Assembly (NCBI RefSeq): GCF_026151205.1
Contig: NC_087076.1
Coordinates: 6,603,902-6,667,901 of the forward strand
Reading direction: 5' to 3'
Source: Bolinopsis microptera
Lineage: Eukaryota > Ctenophora > Tentaculata > Lobata > Bolinopsidae
Length of the DNA: 64,000 bases
Position 1 is the stretch's first letter. Every line of letters begins with the position of its first letter. Both the position numbers and the translations under genes were made by a program. Below, in pieces: positions 40,205 to 50,506 of this stretch. The notes beneath the pieces were generated by a model. The model did no database searches. It saw only the letters and a program-made list of their open reading frames with translations, and was not told the origin of the DNA.

Positions 40205-40670
40205 AGCAGCAACCCAAGGTGCAGGACAGATAAAAACAAACTATGTAACAAGGGTACCAAGAGATTAGGTTAATTTTACTTTTAGTTCAAATTATACTTT
40301 TTTAAACTTTCCATAATTCATTGCTCCTACTCACTGGGCTGTGAAAGAACTCTCGAGTTTTTTTAGGATACCTCAAAGAAACCAAAATGTGTGGGGAGTT
40401 TAAGAATGAAAAACAATAGTCTTTTTGTTATGCGGCCAGGCACTTGCAAGGAGTGAGAAGAGTTGAAGCTTTGCTCACAAATCTTCTCTAAAACGACACA
40501 AAGCGAACTGCATTCTGTAACGAGTACCGAGACACCAGATTTGCAGGTTTTCCTTGAAGAGATGTCGGAGAGTCAATGTAGTGCACAGGTGTAAAGATTA
40601 AAATATTATAATGAAATTAAGTTATCTTTATTTGTTTCGTACATTCATTTCTGTAAAATGATAAGATAAA
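40205..40670. other. No gene recognised
   Basis: Right flank of the array; AT-rich, with only small remnants. It leads into the exon at 40671. Confidence 0.35.
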
Positions 40671-40988
40671 TTGGTCAGTCCTCAGACTAGAACAAACCAG
40701 GATGATAACGATATGTTATTGGTGAGGCAACGTTACGCCACTACCCTTGGTACCAAATATTTTACCGATTGGGAGATATTTCCTTGTGTTGCTGCACAGC
40801 AGTTAACAGCAAGGAATGTGAAGTATATCAGTGTTATGCCGTGCCAACAGCAGACGGATAACGTCTTGTGTGGACCTCTATGCCTTGGGTTTCTATGGGC
40901 ACTTAGCGGTGGAAACGACCCCAACAGATTCTGGTTCAACTCTATTAAAATCGTCAACAATATTAACGCGATACACATCTTGGGATAG
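40671..40988 (+). pseudogene. Ulp1/C48-like cysteine protease C-terminal fragment
   Basis: About 105 codons without an ATG start. YISVMPCQQQTDNVLCGPLCLGF then WALSGGNDPNRFW resembles the QxxxxDCG...A...A..G.DP end of Ulp1-like (SUMO-protease-fold) domains carried by many eukaryotic transposons; the Cys in LCG would be the nucleophile. The His and Asp blocks are not in the window. The first residues (SPQTRTNQDDNDMLLV) are shared with other repeated fragments at 34850, 46850, 50650 and 51215, so it is part of a mosaic. Confidence 0.45.
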
Positions 40989-41097
40989 AAGCGCAAAAAA
41001 GAAACCGAACGTCCGCGTCAACCCCTCTGGTAACTGTGAAAGTAGGTACTGTTGATTCAATGCACCTTTAGATCAGTCACACCACCCTACTACTCTA

Positions 41098-41975
41098 GTG
41101 TAATATGGTATGATGTTCACAGCAGGGTTTAAGCGTAATGATCGATATTTTAGAATGTTCTAGTTTGAGTGTAGAATAGCCAATAGAGCTGAGTGTAAGA
41201 TTAGGTAGGATTAGTGTATAGATTTTGGATGGTTTTGCGGAGTAAGACACGCGTTAGTCGGGTGCATTAGTTAGCAATTTGTGTCCAATTGCAACAGCTT
41301 ATTCTACTGATAGAAGAAATCGACCAATGGCAGCAGTTTTTATTAAGATTACACTAAAAAAGGCTGCTGAAATTCTATAAAGAGGATTTTTGTGGATGGT
41401 GGTTTAAGACGGGAGTTGGTAATAATAATTATTATCAAAGATACCTTTTTTGCATAATTTATATCATATGTTAACGAGCTTAATCAATCATTTATTCAAC
41501 ATATTATACTTGGACTAATGTGTTCGAGTTAAGTTATAGTTGCTTCAGTCTCAGTACATGATTTAAATATAAAATAACACAATTATCCTCAGCAAAGAAG
41601 GAGTATGCTCGGGTAACCCTACCCCCCTTGCTACATGGTCTGACGAGAGCCGCTATTATCTCATATATAAGAATGCCTCTAAAAACGACATTTGTTAACA
41701 ACAACCAAGCCGTTGAGAGGAAGTGCTGCGGGCTGCCAACCTCACATCAGAACTGACTGACGTTATTAGTAAAGTCTGTGACCCAGCCAACAACGACAGA
41801 TTCAAAATCGAACTCAGACATGGTGGCACGTCCAGGCCAACAGACGTGGAAGTGAAAACGTTTGAGTGTAGAAAAACCGTTGGAGCGGAGTGTAAGTTTA
41901 GGTGGTTTTAGCGTTATAGAATTTGGATGGTTTTGCGGAGTAAGACACATGTAAGGCGGGTGCGTTAGTTTAAAG
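41098..41975. repeat. Two diverged LTR-like blocks flanking a short frame
   Basis: 41150-41270 and 41865-41970 share GAGTGTAGAA, GAGTGTAAG, TTTGGATGGTTTTGCGGAGTAAGACAC and GGGTGC(A/G)TTAGTT. The first block begins TGTAATATGGTATGATG, like the 681-bp LTR start. Between them a frame at 41723-41911 reads LTSELTDVISKVCDPANN, LRHGGTSRPTDVEVKTF; unknown. Confidence 0.4.
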
Positions 41976-42298
41976 ATATTTGTAGTGCCATGCAAACTCC
42001 GCACAATAAGTATATTATTTATTTATTATAAAATCTTTGATTTAATGATGAATTTCAGCTGTTTTCCGGCTGACAAAGAGCAAAAGAACAAAATCAAAAC
42101 TGATAAGTTACTCGCTAGAAATTCAAATTATAAGACCAAAGGTACACCCATTCCATGTTACTGCTGGTATATTTATAACATGACAAAAAACGTCGTTATC
42201 TGCAGATGAGAAATGTATGTGTCTACGTCCCACGAAAGCTTATGTGTACGACTTACACGCTCTTCTAGGACCTATCTAGATCATCATAGAGAAAAATA

Positions 42299-42370
42299 TT
42301 GTCCTCAATATTAGTCCTACACGCATTTACAGGATGTGACACAGCGAGCTGCATCTTCGGAATATGTATA
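42299..42370 (+). pseudogene. TGCDT-motif fragment of an uncharacterised multicopy family
   Basis: ILVLHAFTGCDTASCIFG matches the HAxTGCDTxSxxxGKG signature I recall from uncharacterised invertebrate predicted proteins that also carry DTDVLVLL, reminiscent of PIN/FEN-like acidic motifs. Only this short piece is present. Confidence 0.4.
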
Positions 42371-42814
42371 TGCCAAGACAAATTGTTAAGCATTCGGGAA
42401 AAGTTTTTTTTTTTATTAATTTTTATTAAAATATTCTACAATCGTACTTTAACAAAAAAGTTAGCCGGGGGGGATTTACCTGCAGCCTAATGATTTGGGA
42501 CGGAAACTCGACAAAGGACAATATGTTCCAGTAACTACACAACTTCCGACAATCCCCAGTGAGATCCTTGAAGAATATTATTCATGAAACTCCATCTCAC
42601 GAGTAATCTTCAGTGAGTATTCAGTTAGTTTAATAATCAGTTAGTGTAACGTCTTGTTATCTCAGGGAATAAAGAGCCAACATCCCGAATAAGCTAAACA
42701 CAAAGGTTGAGAACGAGAGGCGGCAGAAGAGAAAGAGTTACCTGATGACTCACTTCATAGCATAAGAGACTAAGATCACACATGCGAGCTTGGACCGGTC
42801 AGCCAGATTACCCT

Positions 42815-43008
42815 GGATTTTGATAACCTGCAAATGAACGTGGTCTTATATGACCTGGAAACTGTAGGCTTCCAGCGTGTACATGATATCCCCCAGAACA
42901 GTGCCTTGCTGGATGAAATGAAGACTAAACTGTTGTGGTTTCTGAGCACATTCCAACCAACAAAATCAAGTTACAATCTAACTCCTGCACTTCCTATGGT
43001 ACTGCAAT
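42815..43008 (+). pseudogene. Coding fragment of the same repeated family
   Basis: ITLDFDNLQMNVVLYDLETV, HDIPQNSALLDEMKTKLLWF and STFQPTKSSYNLTPALP read openly before a CTACAATCT minisatellite. Its downstream flank (43050-43210) is duplicated at 48030-48210. Function unknown. Confidence 0.35.
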
Positions 43009-43052
43009 TTCTACAATCTCTACAATCTCTACAATCTCTACAATCTCTACAT
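43009..43052. repeat. CTACAATCT minisatellite (short)
   Basis: About five 9-base units, the same unit as in the longer array at 47787-48034. Confidence 0.85.
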
Positions 43053-43224
43053 CAGAGTGTATTCATTTTATTTCAGATACTGCTGTGCGCAACTTAACAA
43101 AAAGTTATCATTACATTCTTGTTATTAGAAATATTCTATTTCATACTTTGGGATTTTTTTCAGTGTAATCCTGGACAGCGATACCCCAAGATACTCCACT
43201 TAGTATGGAACCAAACATTTACCC

Positions 43225-43375
43225 GTCGTCGAAGAACACTGCAAGGAACTCGGAATTGACATTTCTGGACTAAAGTGCTGCGGCTGTGAGTGTACGAGTA
43301 CAAACACAGGAAGACATTCTGGAGTTATCGTCCTCTTCGAGAAAAAGCTGGGAAGGGAACTACAGAGAAGAATAT
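43225..43375 (+). pseudogene. Degraded copy of the TNTG-motif exon
   Basis: CATTTCTGGACTAAAGTGC onward matches 48352-48460 (ISGLKCCGC, TNTGRHSG, FEKKLGREL) with a few changes. Confidence 0.5.
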
Positions 43376-43440
43376 TTGTTTTATTAAATATTTGTTTTAT
43401 TAATATATTTAGATTTTACAATAAAATTAGTTGTAAAGTT

Positions 43441-43640
43441 GGGGGGTCCAACCCGATGTCCGATATGAGGGTTGATGAGGCCAAAATCGGAATCGGAAAA
43501 ATCGGAAAATTGAGAAATTTTAGAGAATCGATCTCTAAAACCTCTCAGAAGTGATAAAAAACCCCTACATATGCTATATTGTTATGAGAAAACGAACTAA
43601 TTGGACATTCCAATATAGACTGGAGTACCAAAGAAGAAGG
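43441..43640. mobile_element. Left end of a type-3 poly-G element
   Basis: G6 then TCCAACCCGATGTCCGATAT and GGGTTGATGAGGCCAAAATC, as at 53601, 57723, 60972 and 61959. It diverges after about 200 bases (AATTGGACATTCCAATATAG), so only the end is present. Confidence 0.7.
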
Positions 43641-43699
43641 TTAGAAAGGGCACAACAGCAATAACTCCAACGGTGCTGAAAAGGGAGGCCGTGTCGAGG

Positions 43700-44415
43700 T
43701 CAGGACGTTTGAAAGCTAGTCTCCTGTTGAAGTTGGAGAAGGAGAAGGTATGTTTGCACAAATCGCTTGAAAGCTAGGCTCCTGTTGAAGTTGGAGAAGG
43801 AGAAGGTATGTTTGCACAAATCGCTTGAAAACTAGAATAGAAGGTTTTTAAATTTAGTCGAGACACCATTACAAAAGCACTATTTCTATGGGGCTGGTGA
43901 AATTTTAGTTTTGACATTTTTCAGCGCTTTTTGGCGCGTTTTTGTCGCTTTTTTGTAGCTTTTTGTCGCTTTTTGTCGCTTTTTGGCGCTTTTTGACCCT
44001 TTTCTGACGCTTTTAGCACCCAGTGCTTCAGAAATGGGGGGTATAGTATTTAGTTAGTTCATGTTTTGGATGTAATTCAAAAGCTAATTTGACAAGAAGT
44101 TTGGCTCCACACGACACTTAACGTCTTAAGCTCAGTTAAGCGACCTTGTCTAGCGACTTGATCCAGTAAGAGGCCATATGATCCTTGTACAAAAGATCCT
44201 TGTGCTTGGCTTGTGATATCTGTTGGTCGGTCGATATACAATATAGTTAAGCACTATTTCTATGGGGCTGGTAACATTTTAGTTTTGACATTTTTCAGCG
44301 CTTTTTGGCGCATTTTTGTCGCTTTTTTGTCGCTTTTGTGTCGCTTTTTGTCGCTTTTTGTCGCTTTTTGACTCTTTTCTGACGCTTTTAGCACCCAGCG
44401 CTTCAGAAATGGGGG
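43700..44415. repeat. Direct repeats, including CGCTTTTTGT arrays
   Basis: A ~57-base unit (CTCCTGTTGAAGTTGGAGAAGG...) is tandemly doubled at 43720-43830. A ~165-base block (GCACTATTTCTATGGGGCTGGT...CTTCAGAAATGGGGGGT) occurs at 43878-44042 and 44250-44416, containing CGCTTTTTGT/CGCTTTTTGGCG simple repeats. Confidence 0.75.
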
Positions 44416-44416
44416 G

Positions 44417-44800
44417 TGTTTATTTAGCTTACGACCTAGTTACACGTCCCCTCTTTATAGCGGGACTGTCCTCACTTTTAAATTATATCCTTCGTAAAAG
44501 GCCAGTAAGTGCCGAAACGTCAGGTGCACATGTCCGTATTATTTCCATTCTTGTTATCACATTTGCCTAGTTTCATTTCGTATTTGTACTTTGTTTCTGT
44601 TTTTGCTGTATAGCATTTTAGTCACTCCGCAGTTTATTAACTGTGTCTCAACTCTGCTTTGTTGAATACTGCTGGGATAGGCCAGCTACCATGGGGTAAG
44701 ACCCATATGATAAGACAGATAGTATGCCTGGTTTTGGTCTTTAGGTTGGGTAGTCCCAAAGTTATTTATTAATTAAAAAAAAAGAATCAGTGAGAAAAGA
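44417..44800. other. No gene recognised
   Basis: AT-rich; an open frame (YDLVTRPLFIAGLSSLLNYILRKR) extends from the repeat but has no recognisable domain. Confidence 0.3.
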
Positions 44801-44889
44801 AATATATGTGTCCACGTCCCACGAAAGCTCAGAAGAGGAAGAGTGACCTGGTGGCTCACTTCATAGGATGAGAGAGTGAGATCACACAT

Positions 44890-44990
44890 ACTCTTACCTC
44901 ATCAATACTCTTACTCATCAATACTCTTACTCATCAATACTCTTACCTCATCAATACTCTTACTCATCAATATTCTTACCTCTATTCTTG
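44890..44990. repeat. ATCAATACTCTTAC minisatellite
   Basis: Five to six units of CTCATCAATACTCTTAC with 2-base length variation. Confidence 0.85.
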
Positions 44991-45412
44991 TGATGGTCAA
45001 AACATCGTCTTAAGTCAGATGTAGCTCCAGAACATACCAAGAGCAACAGAATCAATGGGAACAGTGCCATGCTATTTATTGAAATGAGAAATAACAGGGT
45101 TAGGTGTTATAATGAACAAATGTTAGTACACTTTAAGATTTCAACATAATGAATAGACATTATGCCAGTAACAAGGCTTTTCTTAATTTCTGAATGCATC
45201 GAACGTCTTGAAACAGTGAGACTTCAGATATAGAAAATGTTTCTATCAAATAATGATAATGTAAATAATGATAATGTAAAATGATGCTTACAGATTTGAT
45301 TGTTCATATAGAAATACAGGTTTACCATCCCCTGATGTATGCAAATTGGTTAAGCAATTAGAATCCGAAAATAATGTCAGAATCGAACATATCAGACCAA
45401 TAATAAATAGGT

Positions 45413-45765
45413 CTACTGAGGAGGAAGAGGAGGAGGATGAAGAGAAGGAGGAGGACTGGGGAGGAGGAGGAGGAGGACTACGGAGGAGGAGGACTGTTGA
45501 GGACTGATGAGGAGGACTGAGGACGAGGAGGAGGAGTAGGAGGAGGACTGAGGAGGGGAGGAGGAAGAGGACTGAGGAAGATCAGGAAGACCCAGGAGGA
45601 GGAGGAGGAAGAGTAGGTGGAGGAAGCATCTAAATCTAAATGTTATTTCCATTTTTGTTATTTCTTGTCTGTTTTTGTCCTTTTTTGTCCGCTCTATTTT
45701 TTGTCCGTTTTGAAAATATAGGGTACCGAACGGACAAAAAACATGATCCCCCACATAATCAGCAT
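45413..45765 (-). repeat. Inverted copy of type-3 element interior, with (GGA)n
   Basis: 45413-45620 is a GGA/GAGGA purine tract. 45630-45760 is the reverse complement of the stretch preceding the (TCC)n tracts at 54060-54140 and 58180-58265 (GGGATCATGTTTTGTG, TTCGGTACCC, GGACAAAA). It therefore reads as the same repeat in opposite orientation. Confidence 0.75.
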
Positions 45766-45909
45766 CCTCCGGCTAGCAGCTCCCTAACACTGGCAGCCAC
45801 TTGTAATACTACGTCCGTACCAGATGGCTTCAGTTTCACATCTCCACTGCCTTTACGCAATCTACTACAACAATGTCCTACAACACCTATCCTCACACCA
45901 CCACAATAA
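45766..45909 (+). pseudogene. Small terminal-exon-like fragment
   Basis: AATCNTTSVPDGFSFTSPLP ending PTTPILTPPQ-stop; duplicated in part at 48727-48820. Unknown protein. Confidence 0.3.
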
Positions 45910-46680
45910 TAAATTATAATGGACCTGTGACAATAAACAAATATTACAGCAATGATGATACCAACAGATGAAATGTCGTCATTGTTATAAATTAAAGGTT
46001 GTAACTAAGTCTTAACTGATATTGATAATGTGTTTTATTATGTGAATAATTGAATTTGATGTAACTTTTTTGTAAATACATACAATTGTAAATCCAAGTG
46101 GGAGCGTACTGCAAGGTCAGCATTTCAATTGTTGTTTCAATCATTTATATAACGACTTCAACTAATTTCGTAAAACCTTGTATGTAACCCTCTGAAAAGG
46201 AGCCTCACAAATATTCTGGAGGGCCCCAAATATTCATGGTTTGCCCGGAAATAAAGAAGCTGGAAGAGGAAGCTCGAAAGTTCCACTACGAAAGGGATTT
46301 TCCCTCCTTTTTCAGCAACGTGAAGAGAGTCGGACATGTTGCTACAGTTACAGGATCATATGTTTCGTGGTTCTTGGAAACTAAGAAGAACCTGAAGGAA
46401 CTGTTATGAGCCGCATGTAAACCACAGCAGAAGGATATCACACTCTACAAGAACTCCTGCCATCCGGAATCTGTGAAGACCAGCACCTCTGATAAACTTC
46501 TACAGAGAAGTGGACATTGGTAAAAGTTTTACTTGCAGCCCATATTGCCACAGGATGTGACACTCTGTCAAGAAAAGGTATCAAATCGGCGTCATTGAAT
46601 GCTATTCCTGAAATTTACCTTGAAGGCTTTGGTAAAGGAGAACTCGATGAAGCACAGATTAAGTTAAATTAAAATGACAC
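45910..46680 (+). pseudogene. TGCDT-family gene fragment, copy 1
   Basis: 46287-46412 reads EARKFHYERDFPSFFSNVKR and TGSYVSWFLETKKNLKELL then stop. 46520-46670 reads VLLAAHIATGCDTLSRKG and IPEIYLEGFGKGELDEAQ. The TGCDT motif and order fit the same uncharacterised family as 42299. The upstream 45910-46260 noncoding part is repeated at 50173-50500. Stops between the blocks make it non-functional. Confidence 0.45.
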
Positions 46681-47065
46681 CTGGTTGGAGTTGGATTCCT
46701 GTCGATGAAAAAGGGCAAATAAACTAAAAAATATAATTAAATAGTGAAATTAATTTACATCTTTATTCTTTTTGCACATATATTTTTGATATATTCATTC
46801 TGTAAAATGTTTTATAGAAACAGTTTTTTGTTCAGATAAATAATACGATAAATTGGTCAGTCCTCAGACTAAAACAAAACCGTCGACTGGATGATACCGA
46901 TATTTTATTGGTATACATAAGGAAGAATTCGTGGTTCTTGGAAACTAAGAAGAACCTGAAGGAACTGTTATGAGCCGCATGTAAACCACAGCAGAAGGAT
47001 ATCACACTCTACAAGAACTCCTGTCATCCGGAATCTGTGAAGACCAGCACCTCTGATAAATCGAC
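46681..47065 (+). repeat. Partial copy of the 564-bp unit
   Basis: 46720-47060 matches 50545-50870 and 51105-51435 (GGGCAAATAAACTAAAAAA, TTTTTTGTTCAGATAAATA, GAAACTAAGAAGAACCTG). It ends before the TGCDT block. Confidence 0.75.
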
Positions 47066-47320
47066 TTCACCTTACAATTTACATACTCTAAATAGTAGCA
47101 ATTAGGAAACATGGTATATATAACAGGTTGTTTAAGTATAAATATTATCAATATTATCAAAACAATGATATCATAATTACTGCGCTTTTGCTGCTGGTAG
47201 TAAAGGAGCGGTAAAAAATGAACAGTTAAGCCAGTTTCAAGACACCAAAAAAGCCCAGGATGGCATGATTAATTTTGTATTTAACTCCTTTGCTAGAGTC
47301 CTTTGCTAGAGTCCTTTCAG

Positions 47321-47437
47321 TGAAAAGGTTTGATGAACACAACGCGGAAAAGGCAGCTGTAGCTGTAGATCCAGTGACAAAATGTAACAGAAACCTGGGA
47401 AACATGTTAACGTCAGTGCTTTTGGATCGCTACAAAG
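47321..47437 (+). CDS. Exon of unknown gene (phase 1-1)
   Basis: 117 bases between acceptor GTCCTTTCAG and donor AAAG/gtaaat. It encodes KRFDEHNAEKAAVAVDPVTK, CNRNLGNMLTSVLLDRYK. Good splice sites; upstream GCTAGAGTCCTTT is duplicated. Function not recognised; may belong to the TGCDT family. Confidence 0.4.
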
Positions 47438-47780
47438 GTAAATGGTTGTTTTATCTTTAAATGTCAATCTAGACTGTTTTAGTACAAAGTATCTGGAGAG
47501 ATAGAATCGCAAGGAATATTTCAATATGCATTACTTAGACAATAATATAACCTTCTAGTAATTACTATAATTACTATATGCTGTCGCCATCCAGCGATAG
47601 TTGTCGCGTTTTGACTGTCGCAAAAGAACCGTTAAATCCCTTTAAAATTTTAAATCGTATTGCAATATATTTAGATTTTAAAATAAAGTTAAAGTGAGAA
47701 AAGAAATGTATGTGTCCACGTCCCACGAAAGCTCAGAAGAGAAAGAGCTCACTTCATAGGATGAGAGTGAACGATCCTAT
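47438..47780. other. No gene recognised
   Basis: Intron-like AT-rich sequence. 47640-47760 has GTTAAATCCCTTTAAAA and TGTCCACGTCCCACGAAAGCT blocks that recur at 48530-48680 and 44805. Confidence 0.35.
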
Positions 47781-47786
47781 GGTGCT

Positions 47787-48034
47787 GCAATCTCTACAAT
47801 CTCTACACACTCTACAATCTCTACAATCTCTACAATCTCTAAAATCTCTGCAATCTCTACAATCTTTACAATCTCTACAATCTCTACAATCTGTACAATC
47901 TCTAGAATCTCTACAATCCCTACAATCCCTACAATCTCTACAATCTCTACAATCTCTAGAATCTCTACAATCCCTACAATCTCTACAATCTCTACAATCT
48001 CTACAATCTCTAGAATCTCTACAATCTCTACAGC
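47787..48034. repeat. CTACAATCT minisatellite (27-28 units)
   Basis: Nine-base unit CTACAATCT with occasional CTAGAATCT and CTACAATCC variants. Nine being divisible by three, it opens an apparent Leu-Gln-Ser repeat frame on one strand and an Ile-Val-Glu frame on the other; neither is taken as coding. Confidence 0.9.
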
Positions 48035-48249
48035 AGAGTGTATTGATTTTAATTCAGATTTTGCTGTGCGCAACTTAACAGAAAGTTATCATTACAATCT
48101 TGTTATTAGAAATATTCTATTTCATAATTTGGGATTTTTTCAGTGTAATACTGGACAGCGATACCCCAAGATACTTCACTTAGTATGGAACCAAACATTT
48201 ACTCGATGTTGGACCAGAGATGTGGATCCGCTTCTCCTAAAGTCCATAA

Positions 48250-48480
48250 TGGACATTGTCCACACAATTAATACAATTACATGACAAATTTGACATGTCA
48301 GGAGTCGACACTGTCAGAGCCATCGAAGAACACAGCAAGGAACTCGTTATCGACATTTCTGGACTAAAGTGCTGCGGCTGTGACTGTACGAGTACAAACA
48401 CAGGAAGACATTCTGGAGTTATCGTCCTCTTCGAGAAAAAGCTGGGAAGGGAACTGCAGAGAAGCGTTTGTGCCATTAGG
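48250..48480 (+). pseudogene. TNTG-motif exon of the uncharacterised family
   Basis: HDKFDMSGVDTVRAIEEHSK, IDISGLKCCGCDCTSTNTG, RHSGVIVLFEKKLGREL, QRSVCAIR followed by gtgaat, a possible donor. The C-D-x-T-x-x-NTG...GG/GVI..LE..LGR.LQ..VC block is one I associate with the same invertebrate multicopy family as the TGCDT fragments. Best-preserved piece of the set. Confidence 0.45.
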
Positions 48481-48820
48481 TGAATGAAATTATTATACAT
48501 TATTTCAAAGCCATGTTCTTGCTTGAAGCTGTTAAATCCCTTTAAAAGTTTTAATCGTATTGCAATATATTTAGATTTCACAATAAAGTTAGTTGTAAAG
48601 TTATTTATAAAAAAAAAGAATCAGTGAGAAAAGAAATGTATGTGTCCACGTCCCACGAAAGCTCAGAAGAGAAAGAGAGACCTGGTGGCTCACTTCATAG
48701 GATGAGAGAGGGAGATCACACATAATCAGCATCCTCCCGCTAGCAGCTCCCTGGCAGCCACTCGTAATACTACGTCCGTACCAGATGGCTTCAGTTTCAC
48801 ATCTCCACTGCCTTTACTTA

Positions 48821-49264
48821 TATTATGTGTATATTGTTTGAATTTTTCAATAAGGGAGTCAAATAGAATGTTTAGGGCACAGTGAGAGACGGCATCTTTC
48901 ACATTGTGACATTCGAGGCCATATAGCGCATATTGAGGCCATAGAGTATATATAGTGCACAGAGTGCCTTTGCCCTCAGTTCAGTGTTTGCTGCTGCGAA
49001 TGATCCGTTTTTTGGAATATGACGCCTAGACCAAGGCACATTTGTCAGTCTGTTGAATTGGCAGCCCACCACCCTCTATACGTGAAAACCTCGTGAGATT
49101 TCTTTCTTCTAGAATTACAGAATATGAAAATATTTGTTGTTTTTAATGTTAACTTCAAGACCCATGTGTGTAAAGTTACATCTGCAAAGTAATTGATCTA
49201 TATTTTTATATTTATTCTGTTGACAAAATGAAAAAAGATTCATATTTAGCTAACAGAATCAAGA
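48821..49264. other. Promoter and 5' leader region
   Basis: No exon other than the putative leader. GGCCATATAGCGCATATTG and GAGGCCATAGAGTATATAT are partial direct repeats immediately upstream of the TATA box. Confidence 0.4.
48947..48980 (+). promoter_or_regulatory. Putative TATA/Inr core promoter
   Basis: TATATATA at 48947-48954 and CTCAGTT with its A at 48978, 31 bases downstream. The next coding-like exon starts 287 bases later at 49265. Spacing is canonical; no other support. Confidence 0.4.
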
Positions 49265-49477
49265 ATGCCTGGAGCTAGAAATCGGGGAAGAGGAGTAGGA
49301 GGCCGAGGTAGAAGAGGGGCAGCGGCAGGAAGAGGGATAAATAAAGCACCGGCTCCACTGGTCCAAGCTAACCGGCCGGTCCAAGCTAATCGAGGACTAA
49401 AATCACACGAAATAGTTAATATTTTGACAAAAGAAGAACACATCGTGTGCCTGATACTGTACGCGTGCAGATTCTAT
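49265..49477 (+). CDS. First exon of an RG-rich protein, unknown function
   Basis: ATG at 49265, 71 codons, ending TAT/gtaagtag, a strong donor. The N-terminus is Arg/Gly-rich (MPGARNRGRGVGGRGRRGAA) followed by APLVQANRPVQANRG and a hydrophobic LTKEEHIVCLILYACRFY. RG-rich starts often bind RNA. An upstream TATA promoter supports it as a 5' exon. Downstream exons were not found in the repeats that follow. Confidence 0.5.
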
Positions 49478-49585
49478 GTAAGTAGCTGTCAACTAATATA
49501 CAATAATAGTAATATGTTTTCACCGTTATATTTTTAAGTTTGATGTCAGCGGAGAGCGCAACTAGAGGCATTCTTAACCAACTTA

Positions 49586-49905
49586 ACTCGTGCCTATCGC
49601 GTGCTGAACATTTTAGATAAGTATGTTAGATTGTTAGTGCCTATCACGTACTGAGCATTTTAGATAAGTATGTTCGTGCCTATCACGTACTGAGCATTTT
49701 AGATAAGTATGTTCATGCCTAACGCGTACTGACCATTTTAGATAAGTATGTTAGTGCCTATCGCGTGCTGAACATTTTAGATAAGTATGTTCATGCCTAT
49801 CGCGTGCTGAACATTTTAGATAAGTATGTTCATGCCTAACGCGTACTGAGCATTTTAGATAAGTATGTTCATGCCTAACGCGTAATGAGCATTTTAGATA
49901 AGTTA
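49586..49905. repeat. ~39-bp minisatellite (8 units)
   Basis: Unit: GCATTTTAGATAAGTATGTT plus a CATGCCTATCGCGTGCTGA-type half, about eight units with substitution at the A/G positions. One reverse frame appears coding by periodicity only. Confidence 0.9.
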
Positions 49906-50172
49906 GTAGTAGTGGAGTAGTGGGCTGATACTTAGAGGAGTACCTAGTAGAGAATTGGTGGAGATGGAACAACAGATAGTGGAGAGGGCAGGAGACAACA
50001 TCATCTTCGTCGATCAGCTCAGTTTTTAACATCAGAAAGGAGAGACAGTTACAGGAGAGACTTATTAGGAGAGGGTGGCAAGTGACTTTTTTAAATATTT
50101 AATAAGTTTATATTGTATGACGTGTGGTGTTACACGTGGACTCATTTAATATTAAAACGGGCCCGTGACCAT

Positions 50173-50506
50173 AAATTATAATGGACCTGTGACAATAAAC
50201 AAATATTACAGCAATGATAATACCAATAGATGAAATGTCGTCATTGTTATAAATTATGGGTTGTAATTAAATCTTAACTGATATTGATAATGTGTTTTAT
50301 GAATTGAATAATTAAATTTGATGTAATTTTTTGTAAATACAATTGTATTTGTAAATCCAAGCGGGAGCGTACTGCAAGGTCAGCATTTTAATTGTTGTTT
50401 CAATCATTTATATAATTACTTCAACTAATTTCGTAAACCTTGTATGTAACCCTCTAAAAAGGAGCCTCACAAATATTTTGGAGGGCCCCAAATATTGATT
50501 GTATTC
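50173..50506. repeat. Duplicate of 45907-46260
   Basis: ATAAATTATAATGGACCTGTG onward through GGAGGGCCCCAAATATT. No coding content. Confidence 0.8.

Noticed and set aside
47777..48078. Leu-Gln-Ser and Ile-Val-Glu repeat proteins
   Set aside because: Both strands are open because the 9-base unit is a multiple of three; minisatellite only.
49751..50032. Reverse-strand repeat protein (VRVRHEHTYL units)
   Set aside because: Produced by the 39-base minisatellite period; no start context or domain.
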